From NCBI GenBank assembly GCA_013399305.1, contig VXAI01000191.1:1075191-1139190 (forward strand): a stretch of DNA of 64,000 nucleotides. Direction: 5' to 3'. Positions 13,547 to 26,100 of the stretch are shown piece after piece. The position numbers and the translations under genes were made by a program. This stretch comes from Rostratula benghalensis. Taxonomy: Eukaryota > Chordata > Aves > Charadriiformes > Rostratulidae. How positions within the stretch are numbered: the first letter of the stretch is position 1; every line of letters starts with the position of its first letter. The notes under the pieces were generated by a model, which was given only the letters and a program-made list of their open reading frames with translations, did not search any database and had not been told where the DNA came from.

Positions 13547-14216
13547 CACAGAATGATATGGAGTTGGAAGTGACCTCTGGAGATCATTTAGTTCAGCCCT
13601 CTGCTAGAGCAAGTCCACCTAGAGCAGGTTGCACAAAAGCCTGTCCAGGAGGGTTTTGAATGTCTCCAGAGATTGGAGACTCCACCACATCTCTGGGCAG
13701 CCAGTTTCAGTGCTCTGCCACCCACAAAGTAAAGAAGTTTTTCCTCATATTTAGATGGAACTTCGTGTTCAATTTTGTGCCTGTTACCTCTTGTCCTCTC
13801 ACTGGGCACCACTGAAAAAAAACTGGCCCCATCCTCTTGACACCCACCCTTTAAGTAGTTATAGGTGTTGATCAAATCCCCCTCAGTCTTCTCTTCTTCA
13901 CACTAAAAGCACCCAAGTCCCTCAGCCATTCTTCATAAGAGAGATGCTCCAGGCCCCTAATTATCTTTGTGGTCCTTTGCTGTACCCTCTCCAGCAGTTC
14001 TCCGTTCTTCTTGAATTGGGAAGCCCAGAACTGGACCCAGGGCTCCAGATGGGGCCTCACCAGGGCAGGGCAGAAGGGGGAGATAACCTCCCTTGGCCTG
14101 ACAGCCATAGTATTCTTGATGCCCCCCAGGATGTCATTAACTCTCTTGGTGACAAGGACATATTGCTGGCTCATGATCATCCTGTTGTTGCCCAGAACTC
14201 CCAGGTCTTGTTCTCT
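13547..14216 (-). mobile_element. CR1 LINE, 5'-truncated, minus strand
   Basis: Read on the minus strand, this is the 3' part of a CR1 non-LTR retrotransposon: the C-terminal end of ORF2, then the short 3' UTR. It ends in the characteristic CAGAGGTC...CATTCTGTG tail (plus-strand CACAGAATG at 13547). Severe 5' truncation is normal for this family, because target-primed reverse transcription usually stops early. The copy starts at about 14216, in the region encoding the stretch before the S-A-L-V-R-P-H-L-E motif. No target-site duplication is visible, as usual for CR1. It shares the E-E-W-L-R-D-L variant with the plus-strand copy at 59298, so both probably come from one subfamily. It is non-functional. 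Confidence 0.95.
13588..14180 (-). pseudogene. CR1 ORF2 C-terminal fragment (broken)
   Basis: Two overlapping minus-strand frames carry the C-terminal part of the CR1 ORF2 polyprotein (endonuclease plus reverse transcriptase in the intact element). The first (13872-14180) shows [16 protein letters not shown] and [11 protein letters not shown]. The second (13588-13875) shows Y-L-K-G-G and R-T-R-G-N. They are separated by a frameshift beside a G-rich run, consistent with a one-base loss. A further shift follows R-T-R-G-N, after which the frame no longer matches the family. The catalytic reverse-transcriptase and endonuclease domains are absent through 5' truncation, so no enzyme can be made. 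Confidence 0.9.
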
Positions 14217-15681
14217 TATGTCTTTGTTTGGATTGTAAAATTATAATTTATTTCAGTTAAGTAACTTCTGATTCAATGGGAGCTGTGCTTAAAATCAAAC
14301 CTTTAGAATTCACCCCTGTAATCAAGTTACCTGCTTCTGGACTAATATTGTATTTCTTGCACACTCAAATATCTGTGTCAGAATTGCAGAGGTGGGCTGG
14401 CAGCCTGCAAACATTGGGTGAGCTCTGAATCGTTGTAACAAATCAAAAACAGGGCTTGTTTTGGTCAGTGATCATAAAAGTCATGACACTTACACCAGTA
14501 AATTACCAGTTCACGTCTGTGGTTATACTTGCAGAGAACACCTGTTTTACTTGCGAGGACAGACTCTGTGTGTGCTGCTCTGACCATGTCTGGTGTCACT
14601 GAAAGGCACAGCACTGCATCTGTTCACTGGCAGCTCCCCAGCAGAGCAGGTGTGCCACTTCTCAGGCTGCCAGTTAAGGGAACACCATTGGAAACCACTT
14701 TGCTCCATTAGATATGAGGACACGTAGGCCCCCAACAGTGAGGCAGCAGGACCCCAGCAGTGAGTCAGCAGGACCCCAGCAGTGAGATACTTGGAAGACT
14801 TTGTGACTACATGGTTTTGTAAAATCCCAATTAAGATGTATAGAGGATGGAAGGCTGGATAGACATACCAACTAACACCACATTATTCAGTATTTTTCCG
14901 TTCCTGATACTCATAATACATTTTCTGCCTGTAGCTAAAATAAATGCACACATTGCACACATGGATTTCTGACAGAAAAAAATATGGTGTAGGAAGAAGA
15001 TACAAAAATCTGAATTATTATTCATGGTAATTAATAATTAAAGCCTTGCAGAGAAGCTTAGTGAGAGTGAATCAAACCCAAGTAATTTCATTTATGTTTG
15101 ACATGAATTGTGAAGTGGCTGTGTCATTCCTGAAAGAAATCTACCCACTACACTTACAGACTGTAACAGAAAACTCACAATGTTGTGCTCATCTATGGCA
15201 TACATTTATTGATTACATTGGGGCTTATTTTTTATCACTGTTACAGAGGTAACACTTCTCACAAAGGCTGTCTGAGTACATGCCCTTGATCAGAGGCTCC
15301 AGGGGAGCACACCTAGAGAGCCACTGACTCTCCAAACTAAAGTAATCAAAATACTGCAGCCGTGCTTTTCAAAGGGTGAACTGGATCTATCTCACACACT
15401 AAATACTGCTTTGTACAATGTGATAGGGACAACAATAAACCCCCAGTTATTCAATTTTAGGTATATAAATGAATCTTCACAGAAATGTGAAGTAATCATG
15501 ATTTTGGTATTCTATGACTTGTGTGCAGATTTCCTTTCAAAATTTTACCTAGGTGACCTCTCTAGGCAAAGCTGTTAACACTGGACTCTTAAGTCAGATA
15601 CAGTGAAGTGTATCATCTCCTGATGAGGACAGACTACATTCCTCCCTGAATTTGAGGCCATGCATGTCAATCGAGCTGCAA
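14217..15681. other. unique noncoding DNA with a small tandem repeat
   Basis: No gene is recognised between the two CR1 pieces. The only structure I can support is the 22-bp tandem repeat at 14731-14790, annotated separately. Confidence 0.55.
14731..14790 (+). repeat. 22-bp tandem repeat, 2.7 copies
   Basis: Two 22-bp units (14731-14752 and 14753-14774) built on the core CAGTGAG...CAGCAGGAC differ at two positions. A partial third copy ends at about 14786-14790. This is a short minisatellite-like duplication with no visible coding or regulatory role. Confidence 0.85.
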
Positions 15682-15760
15682 TTACAGAATCACAGAATGA
15701 TACGGGGTTGGAAGGGACCTCTGGAGATCATCCAGTCTAGCCCCCTGCCAAAGCAAGTCC
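15682..15760 (-). mobile_element. CR1 LINE 3'-end fragment, minus strand
   Basis: A 79-bp fragment of the CR1 3' terminus. On the minus strand it reads GGACTTGC...CCCCTGC, then the GATGATCTCCAGAGGTCCC block, and finishes with two copies of the tail octamer (ATTCTGTG-ATTCTGTA). It is extremely 5'-truncated and has no coding content. The sequence matches the tail of the 13547 copy closely, so it probably belongs to a related subfamily. Confidence 0.9.
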
Positions 15761-18700
15761 AAAGTAGCTAGTAGCAACAGTAAACCAATTAATGCTACCT
15801 GAAAGGTAAGACAGACCACACTCTCTCCTTCATGCAAGTTATTTCTAGATTAATCCTTGCAACCAAATGTCCCAGTGATCTGTATAATCAAAGGATGCAT
15901 GCATTATTACTATTAAAATTGCAGCTGTTAAAATTCTTTGCTGATTTTGTTATGTCAAATTACAATTATCGCAGCTCTCAAATAGTGTATTTATATGCAT
16001 ATAAGGAACACAGACATACTTTTCTCTGTGTATTTAGCACTGCAACAGTGCTACTCTTACTGATTGCTTAGCTTAATGAAACCAAGTATTTAAACCATGT
16101 CCTGAATGTCCATTTCCTGTCTTTGTATAATCTCTTCAGTAAGGATAGAGACAAACAAGACATTTGTGTCAGTATAAGCAAGGGATTGTTTATGCCTTTT
16201 CTTGGACAACATGGAAAGTTATTGCTCTTCAGGTGAAAAACATTAAAACAACTAATTACATTTTCCAGTTTAATGAAAGAATATTTCCATTTTTGATTCA
16301 GTTGGTTTAGTAGGTTTCAAACCATTTTCGTTCAAGACATTTTTTTTTTTCCAAAACTGGTAAACAGAAATATAATAAGAATTGTACGAGACATAAGAAA
16401 TGAACTCTAGCAGTCACTGGTAGGTAGGAGAGAAAAAGAAATGATAATTTCTTGTTTATCTTTCAGGTTTTTTCCCTTGCCTTCTGATGACAGTCAGTCA
16501 TACAGTTGTATTTTTTCCTTCCAAGCTTTTAGTTTTTGATAAGATATGTTCTTATTCTCAAGGCAGCTATTTGTGGAGCTTTTGAAATCAGTTCTGTGTT
16601 TTCCTTTTTTCTTTTTTCTTTTTTTTTCCCCCCATACACTTTGAAAAGTTTACACTTTGCTGAGGATTTGAGAGTTTTCTGCTAAAAGCATTTAATTTAA
16701 AGGTCTTCCTAAAAGCTACATTGTTACTCCTCAGAATGCTTTTATGCGTTTTTATCCTGTATGCACTTCAGCAGCAATCATCATTCTGCTTTCTTTACTT
16801 TTCTTCCTGCCTGTTTCAGCTGCAGAAGAAGGTGACAAGCTCTGGTTTTGATGTTGTCATTGTTACTTTCCTATGCTGGGAATAAGGGTGCAAAATAGGA
16901 GTAGTTGCCTAGGTGACAAAACCTGTGTAAAGTGTAGTGATCACAGCTACATTTAAGCCCAATGAACAGCTGTTTTTACAAAGTTCAACATTTTCTAAAT
17001 CATTGGTGTTTTCAACTGGAAGACTGTGGTAAATGTCTTGACTGTACACTCAGAACCATCACTGTGCACCAAGTATAGCTATCACATTTATGCAAGTCCA
17101 GTCAAGCTACCACCTTATCTTTGGGTAGGAACACAGGGACTGTGAGAATGACCAGGGCAGCCTATATTTAGGAATTTATCTGCAACCTGCTCAGTTACCA
17201 CTTTCAACAGTCTTCAATTGAGACATGAAAGGCAGGAGAACTGCAGTAACTCTTTGGAGTGCCTAATGAAACCAATATTGTTTACTTTCTCAGTGTCTTG
17301 GAGGTCATGTTATATTAGTGAGATGAGAAATAGAATCAGGAGAGAGAAGAAATAAAAGTATTAAAATAGTCTGAGGCCTGTGACTAACTTCAATAATCTG
17401 AAATCCTTCTGTGAAGATAAAGCCATCTGTCTGAGAATATCATTATAGGCAAATACTGAAATTGAAAGTAACCCAGAAATTTCGAGCTACTCAATAGAGT
17501 ACCCAAATTACTACTGGAACAATGTATTTCTGCCATTAAAGGAAACAATATCCACTCTTGATAAGAAAAGGAACTCTCTTAGGAAACTTCATGGAAGAAA
17601 TATAGAAAATTTGCCAATAGACCAACACTTAAAACAGCTAAATTCTTTGTTCTGTAGACAAGGGTAATAGGTATAGACAAGTTATATCAGACATCTAAGT
17701 TGTTCTGGCAATCAGTTGCTCACAGGCAGAATTTCAGTAACCTATGGGTTGTTGTTGAAATATTTGTAGGAATATCAGACCACCAAAGCAAACCCTTAAC
17801 TCTCTACTTCACTGAGCTAAGAGTCTTTCAACAGTAATGAATGCAATAAATCTTGACAACTCCACCTGGATGCTCAAGTAAAGCCATGCAAGACCCAAGG
17901 ACACAGAAGTCAGTGTTACAGTACAGTATAGAAGGCTTTGAGAAAATTGCAAATTAACAGCTTGGTAATAATATGAACCAATAGTACTCAGTTGAGCTAC
18001 TGAAGATTACACCTGACATGTGTGATATTGCAGGATGAAGATACTCAAAAGGCTCATATAATCAGAATTTTTAGCATGAACAAACAAAGGGAAATTGAAG
18101 AGTCAGTGAATGACAGTGGAAAGCTGCTGGTAGACGGAAAAGGTTAATCTTGACCAAAGACATTTAACAGTCAATCATTAAAATATACCTTTGGTATATT
18201 TAAGATATATTATAGGCACATCAGTAAGGAATTTACTTTTTTTTTTTCCCCCAGGATTTCTCTAGTATTGTCTATAATAATTTTGGATCTCATTAATCAC
18301 TGAACCACAATGATTTTTGATTAACAAAGGCACCTAGTAAGGAATGAAAGTGGCTGAGCTGTTCTTACTACTGACCTTACTACATATTTCTGTTGAATAT
18401 TGTATCTGCTGTTCATACTATACATCTCATATGACTACAGAAAAGGCAGTTTTATTAACTCCCTTCCTTCTATTTTTAATTGGTCAAATATGAAGTTTAA
18501 TTTTAAGGTAATAAGATAGTATAGAGAATTAGTGGTATTCATTTCAAAATATTCTGAGACTCTCAAGAAGATCTCAAGATTCCTGAGTCTCTAAATGCCC
18601 TCAATATAGCCTTCAATATGTTTAGGTAGTTGGATTTAAATTCAAAACAGGGTTTTTATAAAGCTGAATACATAAACTTTTTAAATTATGGACTGTCTGA

Positions 18701-21700
18701 TAAAACTGATGGACAAATCTTTTCTTAATCATGCTGTAGGACCTTCAAATCTATAGAGGGACATTTGTCAGTGCTAACCAGAAATGCAAGCATCAAGAAA
18801 AATAATTGCTAAAACAACATACAAATTCCAGTTTGCTTTTTATTTATTAACCTGTGCATTGTTAATCGAATAATACATTTATTTTTTTTCAGATTTATAT
18901 AACAATTAAACATTTCCCAATGAGTTTATTGAAATTGTTATAGAACAGTATCTAGGTACACCTACACCTGTAATATGCTATAATTTTCCATGAGCAAGAA
19001 ATTCTCACCCAAATAGTACTAGACACTACTTGAAAGAGGTAAACTTCAGTTAATCACTATTTTACTTTTTATTGAAGATAACAAGGTATTGTGAACTCTT
19101 CTAGATTAAGTTTAACTTTATTTTTATGTGCATTATCTTATGTGACTGAAGAGTTCTTTCTTTACCCTGTATCTTATATCATAATGTACACGACTGGACC
19201 GATTCATTTTTTGGTAAGTTCTGTTTCACCTAACCATGAAAATCTAGCCAGTTTTTGTTGGCAGTGGATAGCAACCTTTTTCCAATCTTCATGAATAAAG
19301 GCTTTAGGAAATAATTTTATTCTACTACTTAAAAAAACCCCAGTTTTGTAATCTTACCTCCAGGCTCAGATCATTAAACCAGATGCCACAAGCTTTATTA
19401 GCATTCCCTGAAAATTATTAAGAGGAGACACTGAAAAATGAAGAAGTTGTCTAAATTCTAGCAAGGAGAAGCTGTCATTTGAAACTGAGGGATTAGAGTT
19501 GATAAACTTCCTTAACTTTGAACAAGACAATTTAAAACACACTTTGGGATACCATATTAAGTTTTAAATGAGAGGTTGACAGAAAAATGTATTACATTCA
19601 TTATAACCTGTCTTCTATATTGATTAGTTGGTCATCTTTGTCATTGCTAAGTATTTATCAACTAGAGCCAATAATCATATTCTGAATACTGATGTAAACA
19701 ATATCATATGTACATATTGCAACAATATAGACTCACTGTATAATGACTTTTAATTCAAGGATTGCATCATTTATAAACTGTCATCATATCCACTTTAAGC
19801 TCCTCTCTGTAACCACACATTAGTTGCCCAGCTCAGGTGTCTTGCCTTTGAAATTATTATTTAAATTTTAAAATAATGAAACTTATTTAATTAGTGACAG
19901 TGACTGTACAACATTATACTGTGCTCCCTACCAGGCAAGATCCTTCCCTTTTGTAAGGGGTAATATTTAAAAGACAGTATGTCAATTTTACATCAAAAAT
20001 AGTTCAGAGTCATCAGCATACACAACTGTGATCATGCTTTCACTATGTGCTTTTAACTTGTATATTATTACTGGTAATTGCTTGTCAAAAGCTGAACACC
20101 ATTGCAAACTTAATTTTCTGGGAAAATTTCCATTTCCTCTGAGGAACTCTCTAGTTTCTATAGGTATTTTGGTGTTTTGTCAAAAAACGAACATAGGAAG
20201 TTTTGGGATGACAGTTCAAAAATAATTAAATCATTTTTGAGTAATCATTTGATGCCAGATCATATTGCAAAGATATCAGACATCAGCAGACATTTCTGCA
20301 TATCCAGACAGTTTAGTGTTTTCTGGAGCATATCTGGTTTAAAAAGAGGTATGCTACACTTCCTTTCACTGTTAAATCCAAAGTACTGGGGCTTGTCACG
20401 CAACCCCACTAAGTCTGAGTCAATGATGCTCATTTTCAGAATAGCGCCCTCACCCAAGTTGACCCAGCAATATTCATTTCATGACAGAGACAATTCTATG
20501 TATGTTTGCTAGTCAGTTCACACAGAAATCAAATGCTAGAGATATATGATATGGAATTATTTTAATAGCAGAAATTACATGATTTTATTGTGTGTTGCAG
20601 AACTATGGAGTTTCCAAGACTTTTTAAAACAACGTATGCCACTACTGACAAAACTCACCTTAAAGAACATTTCCTGCAATGCTGCCCAATTAATTTTTTT
20701 CCCACTATTTCATTTCCTTAAGAAAATATCTCCATTATCATTTCAGTGTCTCGGTCTTTCCTGCAAGTACTTGTGCATGTCATATTGTTCTAGCATTATA
20801 GCTCCAGTGGAACAATATTCACTACCCCTCACTGCAGAATTCACACAGGTCCAAGCATCTCTGCCCAAAGATCCCTTTTCTGGGTCAACACCTAAGGGAG
20901 GTGTAAAGGTCAAGATGAAAGTGAGATTAATGAGGGATCAGTACTCCACAGGAATCTAAGGAAGCTAGACTTAATTGGGACCTAAATTAGCCATCCATGC
21001 ATCTTTTAACCTGCCTTTAAGCTTGAAAAGGTTAAGAGGAGCAGCAGATCAAGAAAACAGGTAACCACAAAACTAATAAAAAGACACAAGTGTCTAGGTG
21101 ATCAAATGATACGTGACAGCGCTCAGTAGGTTCAAAGAGTGTGGGTTTAATTAGAGGCAACTGTGATAACAGGCAAGAGGAGAAACCTGTTCTTTCCTAA
21201 TCATTGAGTTTGGATTGATATTACATAGTAACTTGTGTTTTACCGAAAAATAGCTGCAAATCTTGGATACTGAAACAATCAAGGTTGTTTAGATAGAGCT
21301 TTTTGCAATGCTATGAAGCTCTGCAACACAAGTCACATCTTTTAAGCATCCCACTGTGAGTCAATACAGCATACAGGGATATTGTATGCCACAGGTTTGT
21401 GACAACTGAAAGTGAGATTCAACTCACACAAATTTATCTCTGCTTAGGTGTCCTCTGCTTAGGTTAGAACTAAAGTTCTAAGCCTAGAACTGAACACAAG
21501 ATGCTTGGAAAACCCCACAAGGTCAAGAAAAGGCATTTATAAAATTAATACTTACAACATACAAACACCATGCAGCAAAGCTATTTCAACAAACCAAGTA
21601 GTATCACACAAATTCATAATGGATTTACCTATGAAAAAGAAATCACCACATGTCTCTACCAAAATGCTTTTGCACTGAAGACCAAGAAGAAGGGTGGGAC

Positions 21701-23137
21701 TATCTTCTCCTCCTTTGCACCTTCCTTCTCCTCCACCTTGAAAAAACAAATGTGCAGGAAAAGTCTGATTCCACTGACACGCCAGAGTCTATGTCTCTCT
21801 GTTGTTGAGTCAGCCTATTGCACGTAAACATAACTCCAATTGATGGCTCTTTACTGTATCAAGTCATTGCTAAAATGTGAGCATAGATCATTGGACAAAT
21901 GGAGTAAGTTAGAATTAGGTGTTACTGCAGTTTGAAAGTATCTGCATTACCCTTTCTGCTATTACAGTCCTTAAATAAAAATAATAACAGTATGAAAGGG
22001 AGCTGAAGCCTACGATCTGCAGAGACACCAGGAAGCTTAACCATTCACCATCACTGATGCAAATGCAATGGCTAGTATAGACCTTGTGCTCTAGTGACTG
22101 TGTTGCATAAGGTATCTCACACCTTAGATTTGAGCAAGAGATACTGCCAGATCCCCTTGGGTCACAATGAAGAAAGAGAGGATCAGGGCAGGACAAGCAC
22201 AGAACTTTTTCTAATTCAACTTCTTACATTTTCAGCTAATTAATACGGAAATATTTTCCAGAGATTGATCAAATGAATGTAGACTCCTGCCTACATTCAG
22301 TATTTCTATTTTAAAAAACACTTGGGAACATCACAGAAGACTGTGTAAATTTTATTTTAGAAACAATGAGAGGGGTGTGTCTGATTGAAAGTATCCAAAT
22401 GTCAACAATGAGCAGGTGAAGCAGTTCACTTAAGTGTATAACTGCAAAGAAAGGACCAAGGAATTTAACATGCTCTCCTACAGGCGATGCCAGTATTAAC
22501 TATTCAGTGCCTAGGAATAGAATTTTCTTAACAGGATTAGCATACTCTTCTCCCAGGTTTTAGCAATATTATAACTGCCATTATAAAAATTGGGACTTCT
22601 GTGTCTAAAAAAAACCCAACAAGAAAAACCCACAAAAAACAAACAGCCAGGAAATAAGCATGCTGAACAAATTGATTAGGTAAAAGAGGTTCATTCAATT
22701 TGGACAACATATTTGAATTTTACATCAATTCATCAAACAGTAGGTTTAGAGAGGATTATTCCAAACAAGGAAGGAAAGAAAGAAAAAGGATGAAGTTTTA
22801 ACATTCTTTTTCTTTGCTTTGTTTTTATAAAAAACATTAACATTTCACAAGCAACAGTTTTTGTCATGTATAGGGGACATTATTTCATTGTAGGGATCAG
22901 GCAGTAGAAGTTTTTCTTGTTTAGATATGTTCTCTATGGAAAATGAAACCACTAATTCAATTTTGTTGAACTAGAGTTTACAAAGCAAAAATACATGTCT
23001 TGGATGACAGAAAGAGTGTGTCAGCAGCTTATAGTTCAGGGGACTTGAAAGCAAATCAAAGCCTTATGGAGCATCATGCTGCCAAACTGCTGAATGTGAC
23101 AGAGGAACTGTGTGAGTGCCTTAACTTCTCTAAATGA

Positions 23138-23138
<1 letters not shown>
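15761..23138. other. unique noncoding DNA
   Basis: No gene or transposon is recognised over 7.4 kb. Noted elements are a T/C tract at 16599-16633, an RFX X-box-like palindrome at 16904-16917 and an 18-nt palindrome at 21464-21481. Adjacent unrelated open frames at 20177-20512 and 20546-20959 (111 and 137 codons) have no recognisable domain, and short frames overlap on the other strand. I treat them as chance frames. Confidence 0.5.
16599..16633 (+). repeat. T/C-rich low-complexity tract
   Basis: A run of T blocks separated by single or double C, ending in six C. It is simple polypyrimidine sequence with no acceptor dinucleotide directly after it. Confidence 0.85.

Positions 23139-23168
<30 letters not shown>
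23139..23168 (+). repeat. poly(A) tract, 30 A
   Basis: Thirty uninterrupted A follow one base after a TGA that closes a 55-codon open frame (22970-23137). No AATAAA-like signal lies in the preceding 30 bases, and I could not find a flanking duplication. A simple homopolymer expansion is therefore the default reading; a retroposed transcript end is the alternative. Confidence 0.95.
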
Positions 23169-23174
<6 letters not shown>

Positions 23175-26100
23175 TAGTAATGTTCTTATTTGAATCGTTA
23201 CACTTCATGGGATCTCTCTGGAAATCAAAATATTTTGTAACACAAAAGCATGAAAATTGTATACAGTATACATGTAATTTATGTCATAATTTCCAGTTAT
23301 AGGTTTGTAGGTTAAGGCAAATTGTCTGGAAATAATACAGTCTGCAGGATTTCAAATGCATTGGGTTTTGCTTCAAGGAGGAGAACCTTGGTGTAAGAAA
23401 TCAACTGAAGTCAAATGTTGTGTGTACATTTTTGTTCAGATGGACACTATGTTTTGGTAGAAAACCAAAAATATTTTTTTTAATGCAGAATTGTAAATTC
23501 AAACTGATAAAACTGCAAGTTTTCTTAATTTAATCTAGTAAGGAAAAAGAAAAACTAGAAGGAATAGGAATTCCTTATGCATTAATTAGTTAATAGTACT
23601 CTAGTCACCCTCAACTAGAGTTAGAATAATGGTAGCTCAGGTTAAGTCAGTTTTGGGAAGCTACTTTTAAGAAAAATATTTAAATAACAGGTTATAGATT
23701 TTTTTTCTGACATTGAAATATATTCTTTTTCTGTGTGTGCATTTCTTATATCAGTATCCTACTTTGCAGTTAAGAATATAAGCCTTTATTGTGTTAACCT
23801 ATTTTTTCTTAATTCTGATTTGTCATGTCTGTGATAAACTTAGTCAACTTTGACAATGACAAAACATGGTGCTTTCTAAAAACAGCAATTCTCAGTAAGG
23901 TGTTTTTCTGACCATCTTTTCAGAATATTTGCAAATTAAAAAAGAAGTTTGGGAAACACTGACATTAGAGTGTATTTTCCAGCAAACAACAAAGTCACAT
24001 TCGGGGCATGATTATCGTATGCTGCCTAAAAGAGAAGTTGCTCTTTCTAAGTCTTAACCAGTGATCGTCCACCAAATTGAAGATGATGAGACACAAGAAT
24101 AAATCCATGTCACTACAGTTATGTTCTTTACTTGCACAGTAGGATCATCACTTGATCACTTCAAGGATGGGTCAAGGTGGGGGGTGTTGAACTTGATTTT
24201 GAACCTACTTAATATTGTAGTTTTTCAAGTCAAGACCAAACTCCTTACTCTGTATTCCTCTTACAACTGAAAAAGAAAACAGGAAAAAAAGATGGGAAGA
24301 AAAGAAAATAGAAAACATAATGGTAGTCCATGAAATGAAAATTGAGGCAAAACCTTTTTTATGGCCCTGCATCGCTCATTTTCCTAAGTGTGTATTTGAT
24401 ACATAGATACCCCAACCACCTTAAATTTACCTGCTTGCATGCAAACTGATAATTTATACAAGAAAATGAATCTGAGATCCCCAGGTGCAAAATGTAATCT
24501 GAAATGGCAATGAAAAGTTTTCCAGGAGGAAATTTAACACAATCATCTATCCTTTGTAAGGAAAAAGTCAGTGATAATGAATTTACCTCTTTAAAATCTT
24601 TTTTCATTTTTGCAAATGGAAACAGACTATAAGCATCCTATCAACAAGAGCAGGCAGGACTATTTTTATCATGGTGAACAGTTTTGGTGTCTGGTTATTC
24701 TGAGGCTCAGATGGCAATCTTGAAAAAAAAACCCAGCAGTTCTTTCTTTCTGAAACTGTTCCCATGCCACTTCTCCTTTTAGAACTGCTGATAACAGAAA
24801 GGAAATTTTATGACTGTTGATCTCCCCCAGGGAAGCTTCATAATTACCTATAAGAGTAACTGGTAAAAGTTTGCCCTACCATGACATATTTTAATAACTT
24901 TGCAGTATTGTAATGAAAAAGACACCATTGCTTATCCTGTAGGTGATTGTTTAAAAGAAAAACAAAGCATTGAATAACATTGAATTTTATGATACCAGCA
25001 TAAGAAAACAGGAAACCTTCCTAGCTGCCTACTAAGGAGTAAGAAAATAAGTTAAATTTGTAAATGATATGCTTATAAATACATGTGTAAAGGAATGTTA
25101 GAAAAGGAAGAACTTTATATAAAGAAATTAAAGCAAACAGAGATTACACCTGTAACATAATACTTTGTAATTAACAAAAGTGGAATAAGACTGAAAAGAA
25201 ATTATTGCTTTGTGTTTGAAGAAAGAAACTACCAATAGGATTAAATGGAAATATTTATGAGAAAATAGAAATGCATTTGGATTAGTCCATTATTGGACTC
25301 TTCTCTCTTCTCCTTGTGCACATATCGGTCAGTATACAAGCACCCTTTCTGTCTGTTACCTCTTTCATATCACTATGCTATGGAAATTACATTCCATAAT
25401 GTAATTCAAGAGTACGACCATTATTCCAGTGAACTTTGCAGCAAAAAATACCAAACAGAAGAAACCCCAACAACAACAAAACACAGAAATATGTATCTGT
25501 AAAATGTCACTTATCTTTCCAACAAATGCATACTCTGGAAAGACTATTAAAAAGACATTTAACTGACTGTGCCTGGTTTTTAATTGTAAGAAGATTTACA
25601 CTAATAGAAAGTTTTAATCTGTATTTTCCTGTTGATGAAATTTTGTCTCCAGTAACATTGAGGTGAGAATATGGTTCAGACACTAGAGTTTAGCCTGTGG
25701 ATTTGATGAGAATACCCATCTGAAATTTTGGAAGATAAAAATTGAAATGGTCCTCATAGTAAGTCCAATTAGGAAACTCAGCTTTGTCTTCTGTCATATT
25801 TTACAGTGCACCAGTCCTTAGTCCTATGTCAGAGTTTAGCAGAATCTGTGAAAAAATATTCAGCTATGAGTAGTTTTACACTGTGAAGTGTCCAAAGGTC
25901 ATCATTTTTATAAGCCTTCTTAGTGGATGCTCCAGGGCATGACATCCTTGAGTTGTCAGAAATAACTGTTCTTATTCTTTCTTTTGAAAGAAATACACTT
26001 TACAATTTTCAGGCTAATCTTAAAATATTCCCTTTACCTACTAGGCCTTTTAAATTTTTTATCTATTCTAGCAATCCCCAAGAAGGATGGTTTTGGTTTT

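Noticed and set aside
13944..14246. Plus-strand open frames of 89 and 100 codons
   Set aside because: They are antisense shadows of the minus-strand CR1 ORF2 fragment.
20177..20959. Two successive open frames of 111 and 137 codons
   Set aside because: No domain, motif or splice-site context is recognisable, and the frames differ. Codon-level conservation would be needed to revive them.
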